Assembly (NCBI GenBank): GCA_039545295.1 | Contig: BCIK01000034.1 | Coordinates: 118,100 to 182,099, forward strand | Length of the DNA: 64,000 nucleotides | Source of the DNA: Udeniomyces pyricola | Taxonomy: Eukaryota; Basidiomycota; Tremellomycetes; Cystofilobasidiales; Mrakiaceae | Reading direction: 5' to 3' | Shown here: in pieces, positions 1 through 10,684 of the stretch | How positions within the stretch are numbered: position 1 is the stretch's first letter | Layout of the letters: each line of letters starts with the position of its first letter | Position numbers and translations under genes: made by a program | Notes under the pieces: generated by a model | Databases searched by the model: none | Seen by the model: the letters and a program-made list of their open reading frames with translations, nothing else | What the model was told of the DNA's origin: nothing

Positions 1-689
1 GTCAGACGCGTCTCGGTGGTGGGTCGACGAGGTGAAGGAGGTGATCCAGTTGTTCAGGGCCGGCAAGCCGCTCGTGGTGCAGCTGTTCTTTCGAGTCGGG
101 TGGGAGAGCAAAGATATTCAGCTTTCAAGGTCGTTCCAGTATCAAGGAGGCTCCGGAGGTAATCTATAATCTGAGCTAGAGTACTGTACTAACTCTGTGA
201 CAGACGGGAAGAGGGAACAAAAGGAAAACAAGGACAAATTGGGTGAGTCAGCCCGGTCCACTTGGTCAAATAATCATCGACTCGAATGCGACCACGTACA
301 GCTAAGGGCCTGAACCATGTCGGCACCCTCAATCTTGATGTCAAGGCCGGGCTCTCCTGGGTGGTTGAGAGGAGCCTTGAGGTGGAGCGAGAGCGACTCG
401 AAAGGGAAGGAGTCGGGGTTGGGCCGACCGGCGAGGAAGGAAATGACGCCGTCAGTCTCCAGAGGGAAAAGGCCTCGAACTACAGAGGTCAAGTGAAGGA
501 AATCAGTCAGTGTGCATACATGTTGTAGACATGAAACAATCTCCCAAGATCATGACATGAGAGCGAGGCGAGGCCTCGTGGCAGCTCAAGCAGACGAGAA
601 GCAAACGAGAGAAGAAAGCGCAACGTACTGCCGTCGGGGACGGGCTTCAAAGCGATAGGGCTGAGGTACTGAGTGTAGTCGATGGGCAT
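1..689 (-). CDS. Aromatic / 2-aminoadipate-type aminotransferase, 5' part only
   Basis: The translated minus strand shows the N-terminal signature of fold-type I PLP aminotransferases of the Aro8/KAT family: a DYTQYLS segment, then after one intron VRGLFPLETDGVISFLAGRPNPDSFPFE and a GADMVQAL segment. Such enzymes move amino groups from aromatic amino acids, kynurenine or 2-aminoadipate to 2-oxo acids. Exon 1 is 629-689 and exon 2 starts at 479; the intron has a GTACGT donor and a TAG acceptor. The start at 689 has A at -3. A longer in-frame start at 812 would add 41 residues rich in Ser, Arg and Leu. I could not place the next exon with confidence below about 310. The PLP-binding lysine lies beyond the left edge, so this is partial and substrate is not determinable. 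Confidence 0.68.
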
Positions 690-1584
690 GCTAGATATGA
701 GAGTGTTGCGAGGAATCTGTGTGAGGGCGTCAGGGACGTTGGCAGCGAAGAGTGGACGAGGACTGGTGGGGAGGATCGACGTTGACAAGGAGGCTCGGGG
801 GGAAAGAAGCATGACTCCAAAAACTCTTGATCATTGATGATTGCGGCGTCTCATGATCAAGCCCATTCGCTCGGTTTGACTCGGCTTTCTTCGGCTTTCC
901 ACCCATGGTGATATGGCACGTGACTGGCCCGCATTGATTCGTGCTCGTGACTGCAAGTGACTAGTGACTGCAGCTCTGCGTTTCGATTGATATGAATGGG
1001 GAAGCTTTGCAACAACGATCGCAATCCTACATGATCTTATACCAATATCATCCCATCGGACACATACTTACGGTCCTGACTTCAATGCAGATGCTCAAAT
1101 CAACCTGACCGTGCAGATCAGGTCTGACCCGGCCGCGGTCTGCCAATAACCTCTCTGACTCGCTTCTGATGATCTTCATAATCAATTCTGAGTCATGCGC
1201 GCATAATCATATATACTCAATCATCCCCAATTGCAGATCTCAGCTTAGTCCTGCAACATACTCAGTCTTGCAGGACGTACTCTAACTCAGTACTGACCTC
1301 GTCCCGTGTGATTGATCTCATCACGTCACGACTCAACGGACATATAGACCTGCTTAGACCCGAGCCGGGTATGATCTTAACTCAGACTGTCGATCCCCAA
1401 AATCTGACACAATGGTCTTGTCATGGGATTCACGGCATCTGCTGACCCGTTGATTGAGGTATACAGGTCACCTGGTTCTTTGAGTACAGTATGTTTGCTT
1501 GACAACATTGAACAAAAGATACCCAAATGCTCATATACCCAAATGCTCATTCCATAATCATCGTGATGAAACGCAGGATGCGAT
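690..1584. other. Intergenic region between aminotransferase and eL28
   Basis: No credible gene. It holds the 5' flank of the leftward aminotransferase and the 3' flank of the leftward eL28 gene. It is rich in TGACT/CTGACC-like words and contains a perfect 16-bp tandem duplication at 1519-1550. Part of 690-812 may be coding if the longer aminotransferase start is used. Confidence 0.6.
1519..1550. repeat. 16-bp perfect tandem duplication
   Basis: Two adjacent identical copies of ATACCCAAATGCTCAT occupy 1519-1534 and 1535-1550, within the presumed 3' untranslated or downstream region of the eL28 gene, whose stop codon is at 1585-1587. Confidence 0.95.
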
Positions 1585-2596
1585 TTAGGCCGAGGTCTCC
1601 TCAACGGCGGCAGGGGCAGGGGCGGCCTTGTGTCGGGATCGCTTCTCCTTGACGGCGGTAGGGTTGGCGGTCTCCTTCTGGGCGTCAGCGATGAGCGAAG
1701 CTCGCGAGAGGGCCGACTGCACGACATTCGAACGACATTTTTAGAAGTGAAGAAAGCTCTTGATCAGCTGACCGATTCTACAGAAAGGGGTTGGTTCTGG
1801 GTCTACGGCTATTGAAATCTCGATGTTTTCCCAGCCAGATGCTGGGTGGCTCGTCCACATCCTTTTTTTGTCTTCAATTCTCGATCGTGCCCTCTGGCTC
1901 TTCCTTCATGTCGATCGTTCAAACTTCGCGTTGCGTGCGCGTCTGAGATTTCCAATATAGCGAATTCAACACTTACAGTCCTCAAGTCAGCTCGGTAACC
2001 CTTGCCGGCAGTCTCGGCGGCAATGATCTTGGCGATCCTTCGGGGTCCGGTCGACTTCTTGATGGCGATGGATCGGACGGCCTTCTTGACGTGTCGGGGG
2101 TTAGCGTCAGCGGATCGGATGTTGAGGGTGATGCCGCCCTCGGGGGTGGTGGGAACAACGTCGAGGCTCTTCTTGTTGGCAAGACCGGAGTACTTGAACG
2201 AGTGGCTGAGTCAGAGGAAAGAATGGGGCAAAGAGGGTAGGGGACAGTCGAGAGAAAAGCCGAGAGGGATGGTACCAGGCGAGGTCACGGTCAACATGAT
2301 TGGTCGCTTGAAACATTGTCCTAGGCAAAGATGCTCTCCGATTCTGTCTCGTTATCTTATGAGCTGAGCACGCACAGGTTTCGGAGGTTTCCGGGCTCGG
2401 TCGAGAAGATAGGTCCCTCAACAGTCCTGTTGACGATGAAAGACGAGTTCTTTCGGAGGAGGAGCCACTGAAGGTCTGGAAGGGCAAGGGGGAAAGGTCG
2501 ACAAAAAGTATGAGCTTGACCGCTTGAACGCGATGGTCTTTTCGGCAAGCTTGGAACAGATGCAAAGAGAATGACTTGGGGCTTACCGGCAGACAT
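1585..2596 (-). CDS. RPL28: 60S ribosomal protein L28 (eL28)
   Basis: Cytosolic large-subunit ribosomal protein of the eukaryote-specific eL28 family. Four exons splice in frame: 2587-2596, 2376-2475, 1977-2205 and 1585-1716, giving 156 residues, about the usual family length of 120-160. Recognisable parts are MSADLQWLLLRKNSSF at the N-terminus, FSTEPGNLRNLHSFKYSGLANKKSL, then VVPTTPEGG and a basic C-terminal half. The first coding exon is only 10 nt, and its last base completes the Asp codon of MSAD. Introns have GTAAGC, GTGCGT and GTAAGT donors. The third intron (1717-1976, 260 nt) is longer than the other two and contains a strong hairpin. The name refers to the eL28 family of animals and many fungi; baker's yeast lacks it, and its RPL28 is a different protein (uL15). 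Confidence 0.93.
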
Positions 2597-3525
2597 CTTG
2601 AAGAGGAAGAGGAGAAAAGGGCTGGACGAAAGGGATGAAAAGAGCAGGGAGCGAGGTCAGCTCGAGCTGTCTTGGCTAAGCTGACTGACAGCGTGCAGAG
2701 TCGATATCATGGCATGTGGTAGGATTTTGGGTGTCTGGTCGCAAAGTTGTCGGTGGAAATGGCAGTGTAACATGGCATAGGGAGCGTTAAAAGAGGGCGT
2801 GTTGCAGGGTTGGATTTGGAGGGCCGAGTGAGGGCAGAAGAGGGGGGGGGGCGAGGAGGGGAACGACACGGCGATTTTGACGATAGTTCTTGCTCAAACA
2901 GCTGAGTATTTGATGCAAGGGATACATATCTGAAAACGGCATGATAGAGTGATGCCTGTGTCTGTTGGGACCAATGGGAGGAAATGTGGTGTTTCCCTCT
3001 CTGTCTCTTTCGGTAGACCAGACAAGGCAAGGGCCTGGGGGGGCACAAGAGAAGAGCAGGGGTTTTCTCTTGTGAAGAGGATTCCCCCTCCTGGCTGACG
3101 TTCTGGGTGGGGTTGAGGCTGGAAGGACTGTTGAGGGTCGTATTTTTTTCTCTGTTGGTAGGGGGTCGTATGGCGGGTAGAATGGGCTGGCGTACGGAGC
3201 TCGGTGAGACCTGGGGCGGTAGGCCAAACTAACGATTTGGGCGAAGAAGGGGGATGGGCGTTCTTACTTTGGCTGGGTGAGGCAGAAGTTTTCGCCCTCG
3301 CTCAATTCGATGGATTCGAGACTCTTGCGACGGCTCTCGATTCCTGCTGCAGTCCAACAGTTGCACCTCTGCCTCTTGCCCTTTTGCCTTTGTCTTGGAC
3401 AACCCACTGAGATCACTTGCACTCACTCACTAGTTCACTCACCATCCATCTTAATCCTCTATTGAGCATTTATATATATCTCGCCGCAGCATCACCATCA
3501 CCATCACCATCATCAATCACCAAAC
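2597..3525. promoter_or_regulatory. Divergent promoter region of eL28 and PGM2-type gene
   Basis: About 930 bp between two divergently transcribed starts. No supported coding exon. It includes a G run near 2847-2856, purine/pyrimidine-biased tracts, and just before the rightward start a CACCAT/CATCAC-rich leader. A run of reading frame on the minus strand across 2787-3227 is low complexity and unsupported. Confidence 0.5.
3470..3479 (+). promoter_or_regulatory. TATA-like element upstream of PGM2-type gene
   Basis: A TTATATATAT stretch lies about 47-56 bp before the ATG at 3526. It could be a TATA box or an AT-rich leader; the distance to the ATG is short, so the assignment is tentative. Confidence 0.3.
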
Positions 3526-6500
3526 ATGATCCACCCATCCCTCCAAGCGCACATCGACCAATGGTTTGCCTTGGACAAGGTATATATATATATATACATA
3601 TACACCCTCCAACCAACATCAACCCATCCATATCCCATTCTCACTCCTTTGCTTTCCCCCTCAGAACCCCGAGACCAGACATCAAATCGAGACGCTCGTC
3701 GCCAACAACGACGTTGCCGAACTGGACCAACGACTTGGCTCCCGCATCCAGTTTGGGACAGCTGGTTCGTCTCGACATGTCTTCCAATCAGGGATCATCG
3801 CCATCATGACTCAACTCCGCTGCTGATATGTACTCTCAGGTCTACGTGGAAAGATGGAGGCTGGTTTCTCAAGAATGAACGACGTGCGTAAGCAAATGCG
3901 CCTGCTGACATCTTCAGTCTCGCCCATCTCCGCCGAGGCTCGACCTCACATCTGTTTGTTTTTGTGTCTGTGATCCTCGTTGACGTGGTATCATTCAATC
4001 AATAGCTCACTATCATTCAAGCCTCTCAAGGACTTTGTGCTTACGTTCTCGCTACCGTGCCGAACGCAAAGGAGCGAGGAATTGTCATCGGCTACGACCA
4101 TCGTTACCACAGTGAGCGATGGGCCGAGCTCACGGCAGCCGTCTTCATCCGCAACGGTTGTCGGGTTGTCCTCTACCAGGGACTCGTCCATACTCCGATG
4201 TAGGTTGCTAGGTTGGTATCGAGGTCCTGCAAAGCGAGACCCGTAGTTCTCACCAAGCTATGATTTCTTTCTGTCGCAGGGTTCCCTTTGGCGTCAAGAA
4301 GCTTGGTGCCGCATGTGGTGTCATGGTGAGCCTTCCAGCCATATCTTTTCTCCCTATCACCGCTCTAGCCTGATGCCTGACTCGTCGATTGTATGCTACT
4401 ACTCGTAGGTTACTGCATCTCATAACCCCAAGGTACGGCTTCTGAGTGTCATGTCCAAACACATGCATCGCCCTGATCATCTACGATGGCTAATGATGGA
4501 TTGATTCGCTCACCGGTCCTCAGCAAGATAACGGATACAAGGTCTACAATCAGCATGCCATCCAGATCTCGGACGAAGCAGACGGCATCGCATCTGCCAT
4601 CCTTGACAATCTAACTCCTACGGTCTCCTCCACGTCGAGCGTGCGTGCGGATGATCTCTGCGAGGATCGCACAGACGAAATGAAGGATGCCTACTTCGCT
4701 CACATCTCCAAGCTTTCCCGAACAAGGTAGGATTGTGTGGTTGGCAACATACGAGCCTCACAGTGGATCAACACTGACTGTCCATATATCCATTCTTCGC
4801 TTCCGCGCGCGTTATCAGAACCTCAAACAACAAACCATCTGTCGTTTTCACGCACACGGCTATGCATGGTGTCGCGACTCCTTTCCTGCTGCGAGCGTTT
4901 GACATCTTTGGTTTCCCTTCGCCTGACCTCTGCACTGAGCAGAAGGATCCGGATCCTGAGTTCCCAACGGTCCCATTTCCCAATCCCGAAGAAAAAGGTG
5001 AGCACATCGGTCGCTCGTATCGCTCATTTGGATTCAATGCGCTTGGCCCCGCTACAAGAGCGTCACTGATCAGCCCTCTCACGTGCGTTATGCAACCAGG
5101 TGCCCTGGTACGTTAAGAGTTCAGCGCAGAGATCCATCCCAGATGTTCTCAGCTGAACCATGCCCTATCTATCGCAGAACCTCGCGATGGCTCAAGCAAC
5201 CCGTCATGGAGCGTCTGTGGTGCTCGCCAACGATCCCGATAGCGACAGATTCACGGCTGCCGAACGTAACGGGTAAGAGCTACCTGACCGCAGTACGCCT
5301 ATCCTGCCGTGACCGGGATCAGAATGTCTCTGACTCTCTTGACGATCATGAACTCACTCGGTCCGCCGGCATGCAGCGAGGAATGGACTGTCTTTACAGG
5401 AGACCAGATCGGATCCCTTTTTGCCGCTTGGGTGCTAGAGGGATACAAAATGTCAGAACGTCCGCTCAGTGAGTTCCACGTTCGTTTTGGGATACAGCTG
5501 CCTTGTTGTCGGACGTTTCGAACACTGACGTCCGCACGTGTTAACAGGCAAGCTTGCCATGGTCAACTCCACTGTCTCATCCTCAATGATTGCCGCCATG
5601 GCGCGTGTCGAGGGCTTCCGATCGGTGGAGTCTCTCACTGGTGAGTTATGATCCTATGCACCGACCTGCTGCAGAGCACCAAGTGGACTGATAAACATCT
5701 GTATGTCCCTTTGCAGGCTTCAAATACATCGGCAAGACGGCTCAAGACCTCGCTGACGAAGGTTACACCGTTCCATTTGGTTACGAGGAAGCGATGTAAG
5801 TTGACGGTCAAGAATGCGTCGTATGCCTGAATCCCTTAGATGACTGACCGTGGAATTCATGTGTATAGTGGCTACATGTTGAGCGAGGAGATCCGGGACA
5901 AAGACGGTATCTCAGCTGCAGTACGTTCTTGTTCCCTATACATACACCTTCGGCGACTACCACGCTGATAACCATTTGGTTACAACACAGGGTTGTTTTG
6001 CCGAGCTCGCCTGCTCACTCTACTCCAGGGGCGAAAATCTCAAATCTTATCTCAACAATCTTTACTCCAAGTAAGTGTGACTATCGAGCCAAGTGTTTTT
6101 TTTTTTTTTTTTTTTTTTTTTTTTGGGTTGAGCGTGGAGAGAGTTGAGAGTGAGAGTGTCGGTGGCTCAAGGGACAGAGGAGTAGAAAAGACATTTGTTC
6201 ACATCGACTTCCTCATTTTGAACTTGGCTCATCACTCTGCTATCGATCTATCTACCAGGTACGGCACGTTTGTGACCCGCAACTCGTACTTTGTCTGCCG
6301 CGAGCCAGCTACGATTGAACGGATCTTTGAGCGCCTGCGCTACACTTACTCTGGAGAGGTCAGTACATTGTGCTTTACGGCGTGAAGAAAACTCGACCGG
6401 GTCCGTCATGCTCATCTTTGCCTTTCTTCCCTTTTGTGTATCGGTCGTTGTAGCCCGACTCCTCTGTCCCTGCTCTGCCTCGTGGCCTGCGACCACTGTC

Positions 6501-7043
6501 CCCACCCAAATCGCTCGGTGGGCTACCCATCACATGCATCCGAGACTTGACCCTCGGTTATGACTCGTCAAATCCTCCCTCCTTCATCCCGTCGTTGCCG
6601 ATGAGCGGCGGGGAGATGATCACTTGGACGGCGGGAGAGGCTGGTGGCGAGCAAGTCGTGCTCACTATTCGGTGAGCCGTTTGCCGTTTTTACTCTTTCA
6701 AATGAAGGAAATATATGAGTGGCGTCTTTTCGTACCTATACTGACCTGATCTTTCACTTTTCGCTTATACAGCACGTCCGGTACTGAGCCAAAGGTGGGT
6801 GATTGATCCTTTTTTGTGTTTTTGGTCTCTCGGACTAACATTCCTCTAGGGATTTCGTGGCCGATGGGGTGACTGATCTTTCCTTCGGGCTGGTTTGGTA
6901 TCAACGTTCAAAAGATCAAATTCTATCTCGAGGGCTCTGGTCCAGACCCCACACGGGTCGAGGCAATCCTCAAGCAAGTCGTCGAAGAGCTCGTCGAGGA
7001 TTGGATGGAGGTCAAGAAGAACGGGTTGGGCTTTTCCGGTTGA
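3526..7043 (+). CDS. PRM15: Phosphopentomutase / phosphoglucomutase-2-type alpha-D-phosphohexomutase
   Basis: Interconverts ribose-1-phosphate and ribose-5-phosphate (and glucose phosphates weakly) in the cytosol, linking nucleoside salvage to the pentose phosphate pathway. The spliced protein of roughly 600 residues shows all hallmarks in order: FGTAGLRGKMEAGFSRMND near the N-terminus, the catalytic serine loop TASHNPKQDNGYK, the PGM2-type segment VVFTHTAMHGVATPF, the magnesium loop ANDPDSDRF, the sugar-binding stretch NGEWTVFTGDQIG, and the phosphate-binding TSGTEPK near the C-terminus. Exon 1 is 3526-3579 and exon 2 starts at 3665. There are more than a dozen small introns, one of which (about 6071-6258) carries a 29-nt T run. 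The FGTAG and PDPEFPTVPFPNPEEK features fit the human PGM2/yeast Pgm3 branch better than glycolytic Pgm1. The stop TGA is at 7041-7043 after GLGFSG. Confidence 0.92.
6096..6124 (+). repeat. 29-nt poly(T) run in an intron
   Basis: Uninterrupted T tract inside a phosphopentomutase intron, about 20 nt after its GTAAGT donor. Homopolymers of this length are prone to sequencing and replication slippage, so the exact length is uncertain. Confidence 0.9.
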
Positions 7044-7537
7044 ATGCATGTGAAGTCGGTAGACGGATGAAACCAAAACGATGTTGCATGTATGATGATG
7101 CGATGACAAACAAAATCATGCTACAATAGGACTCGGAGAGTGCATGGGATGATGTGACATATATATGGTGCTTCGATAAAGTCGATATGATGTTTGTGGC
7201 TGTATGCTGTATTATGTGGCGGCGTATGAATGTTTAGTTGAGTGGTTTGTCACCTTTTCTCTTGGACGATTTCAATCTGTTTAAATCTGGTTCCGACGAG
7301 CCGAGCGACTGACGCGGAGGATCCGTTAGCTTCCCTCCACCTCTTTCGCCGCCGCTCGCTCGACCTGAAAGTATCCTGCTTTGGCCTCGTCCGTCCCCTT
7401 TCTTCCTATCGCTCATTATCCACCTGTCAATCTTGGAGGCACTCGAATCCTCTCCTGCATCATCATCTTCTACAGTTTCCTCCAACCTTCAGCCTCCACC
7501 CCTCCTCTCGCTTCTCGATTGTCTATTGGTCACGGAC
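7044..7537. other. Intergenic region between PGM2-type gene and chitin deacetylase
   Basis: Tandem gene spacing of 494 bp. The left half is AT-rich, with TATATATGG near 7161 and many ATG-containing words; the right half is a pyrimidine-rich leader for the deacetylase. An in-frame upstream ATG at 7433 would bury the signal peptide, so 7538 is preferred as the start. Confidence 0.5.
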
Positions 7538-10500
7538 ATGCTCTCGTCCACCCTCGCTTCCTTGCTGCCCCTAGCGGCTTCCCTCCTCGTCCCGTCGTCA
7601 TCCTTCCTCACTACGACAGGGTCTCGCTCCTTCAATTTGGCCAGGGCTCAGGATGGCACAGCCACTGCTGGATCGACCCCGGCAGATGCCATCTCGAGCT
7701 ACAAGTGTGATCCTAATTCATGCAAGCTGCCAAACTGTCGTTGTGTACGTCCCACCTTGGCTGCCTTCACCCTTAACAATCCACTCATCGCCACTCCCGC
7801 CACGCTCGACGGCCCCCCTTACCGCTCGACGTCGCCTGATGCCCTTTTCAATTTAGATCATCCGCTGATATCTATGGTGACTTTGTCATATACATATATA
7901 TATATATTACTCTACTTTTCCTGTACAGGCTAGTACCGATGCTCCAGGTGGACTCACGCCGGTATGTCGTAATCGCTCGACGTCGTTTCGGAAGGAAGCA
8001 TGTTGATTGACGTTCTCTCGTTTGGTCCAATGATGAACGATTGTCATTTGCGAATTTAGGAGGAAACCCCTATGTTCTTGGGTATGTTATTCTTGATGAG
8101 CATGGCCTCCAATATCTATCATCTACCCAATTGATACTCTGCTGAGAGGGATGAGCGCAGGGGGACATGAATCGACGATCGATCGTAGACGGGTCTGTTG
8201 GACGACGTGAATCGCTCTCGGGATTCTTGCATGGCACGGACCGTTGCTTACTGTATCGGCTTCCCTGCTCTTGCCCCTCCTCCAGTCTGGACTGCTGACG
8301 ATGCCATTCAGTCGTACACCATCAATGCTGTCAACCAGTTCCTCGCTCAGGTTTGTGTTTATCTTATCTCGAACTGCTTGCTCCAACTAGGCCTTGACGA
8401 CTGCGTGCGAGGGCGATTCGGTCCAAACTCGGAACCGGTGCGCTAATCCGAATGTCTTTTTTTACCTCTGTCGCGGGCATGACTCTCTTGCTATTTCTTC
8501 CCTCCCTCCTGCACTTCATCGTCGTCCTCTTTTTTCGTCTCAATATGGTTGTGTAGCGTCGAAACCCGTAAGTCCCCATACCTTGCTTGACCCTTGACGC
8601 GTGCAAGAGATTCTTTCCTGTCTCTTGTCAGTTTCGTATCTCCCGCCAGAAACAACTAACATCCTGGCACTGACACGATCCGGTCATTTTGTGTTCTAGG
8701 AACAACTGTACCGTCAAGTCGACTTACTACACCTCCTTGTCATACACAAACTACTCCATGGTGACCGACTTCTACATGGCAGGCAACGAGATTGCCGATC
8801 ACACCATGACACACGTTGAACTCGCCGGGCGGGATGAGATCACGGGCAACCTCATCGCCCTCAACGCGCTAGCTGGCATTCCGCTCACATCCATCATTGG
8901 TCAGTTTGAGAGTCTTTATCCGGTATTCCGATTGAATCCAAAGAGCCAAGGCTGACCTCTATCTCTATCTTGCGTCCTTCCCGGACCGCTGTTGACCCTT
9001 TCCCCGTACAGGTTTCCGGGCACCCTACCTGAACTATTCTGCTGAGCTACTCACTATCCTCCACGACACCGGCTTCACCTACGATAGCAGTGCAACTTCG
9101 TCTTCTCCTGTCAATGCCACCAACACCGATGCGTTCTGGCCCTACACGCTCGACTATGGGCTTGTCAACGACTGTTCCACGTTTGAGGGCATCTGCTACG
9201 GAAAACCTGAACTGCCCGGTTTCTGGGAGATTCGTACGTCACGTTCTCTAGACTTGATAACCAGCTTTTCCGAAGTGGTTGCTTCCGGCTGACGTTGTCC
9301 AACTCGCATAACATGTAGCCATGTACGCTCTTTTCGATGACACGGGACCCAACGGTATCCACCTCATGGATCCTTGGCTCGACGAGGCTAACAACCCTGA
9401 TTTCACCCTCAAGTTCATGCAAGGTAGATGCTTAGCTATCGCCCTCAGCAGTAAGCGGTGATAACCATTCTGATCAGGAATTTTTTATCTTATTTTATTT
9501 TGCAATCGATAGATACCTTCGCGGCCCACTGTACGTTGAGATGACTGCTGTGTGTGCACGTTGTCCCGTGGCGCTCAATGTGGATTGCTCATTTCAGTGT
9601 ATCGCTGCAACGTTCTTGTGCTTAAATAGACAACGGAAAGAGGCAGCCTTTCGGTCTTTACACCCACCCCACCCACGTCGCAACTGGCTACCCCGGTGTG
9701 AAGGAGTGAGTGTTTGCCTGACTTCACCAGGATTTCATGATTGCCCGCTGACCATCTGATTTCTAACTTATCCTCTCTCCAACGCTCTCTAGTCCTGTCG
9801 ATATCATCAATATGATTAATGTGTTCCTTGATTGGGCTCAATCACATTCCAATGGTGAGTTGAGCAAAGTTCGAGTCATGGCTACGTTAGCATTTTGCAC
9901 TGACGCTTTCCGCACCTTCCATTCTCTTTGCTCAGTTTGGATCGTTTCTAGCGAGCAGCTCCTTGCTTGGGTTCGAAACCCGGTGCCCATTAGCAAGATG
10001 GGCGACCACGACGCTTTCAAATGCCCGGTCCCCCAGCTCCCTGAAAATACCAAGATTTGCAACGGTATGCCGGGTATTGAGGATGGCTTGCTCGAGCGAT
10101 GCCCCTTTGATTCCTTCCCCTTTACCACTTGCTACGGCTGCCCTTCTGAGATGGTATGTAGATTTCGCTGAGGTATAGGACAACGGACGATACTCTTTTC
10201 ATACGCATGACTTCATACTGATGTTTTCTATCATCCTTCATCTTTAGCCTTCTCCGGCGAATCCCAACCCGGAACAATCCATTCCAAAGGGCGAGTCTCT
10301 TCGATACCGACTGCCGTCCAACTGTTCGACCGCCTTCTGGGACCCTGTAGCTGGTGTTTGTCTCACGGGAGGCTCATTCCAGGACCAGAGTCGACCTATC
10401 GGCGTAAGCTAGTCATTGGATTCAGTGTGAATAACATACACATTCATCGCTCGTAAGCTAATTTGAACTCTTTTTTGTTTCTCTCCTTTCAGGTTAACGG

Positions 10501-10684
10501 AACTGGTTACACTGGTGGCGGCACCGGTACTGATAGCTCCTCGGCCAGTGCTAGCGCCAGCGCGTCCAAGGGACCCACCTACGTGCCCTTTTCGGCTGGA
10601 GTCACTACCCTTCGAAGCCCAGTGACGGCCTTTGTCGTCTCTCTCCTCACCCTCGTCGGTGGCGGAGTGTATCTTCTCGCATAG
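7538..10684 (+). CDS. GPI-anchored polysaccharide (chitin) deacetylase-like protein
   Basis: Secreted carbohydrate esterase-4-type enzyme expected to deacetylate cell-wall chitin to chitosan. A hydrophobic signal peptide follows the ATG at 7538. A cysteine-rich CDPNSCKLPNCRC motif and PGGLTPEETPMFL lead into TADDAIQSY, the metal and base motif (normally TFDDA). Next come the metal-binding ADHTMTH, then GFRAPYL, and WEIPMYALFDDTG. The order matches the insect/fungal type of chitin deacetylase rather than the TFDDGP type. The C-terminus has a Ser/Ala-rich spacer and a hydrophobic tail typical of GPI attachment, ending at TAG 10682-10684. Many introns interrupt it, and a deduced 11-nt exon at 8557-8567 is needed to join QFLAQ to the NPNNCT segment. 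Substrate is inferred from family only. Confidence 0.87.

Noticed and set aside
1..169. A plus-strand frame reading DIQLSRSFQY at the left edge, superficially like an aminotransferase motif
   Set aside because: It is on the strand opposite to the recognised aminotransferase exons and stops at once; likely coincidental.
2787..3227. A long leftward reading frame (about 146 residues) between eL28 and the PGM2-type gene
   Set aside because: Low-complexity Pro/Ser/His/Arg composition typical of a C/T-rich shadow; no family resemblance and it lies in a divergent promoter.
9960..9995. A GGTTCGAAACCC word resembling a tRNA B box
   Set aside because: It encodes LAWVRNPV in the deacetylase exon, and no matching acceptor, D or anticodon stems surround it.
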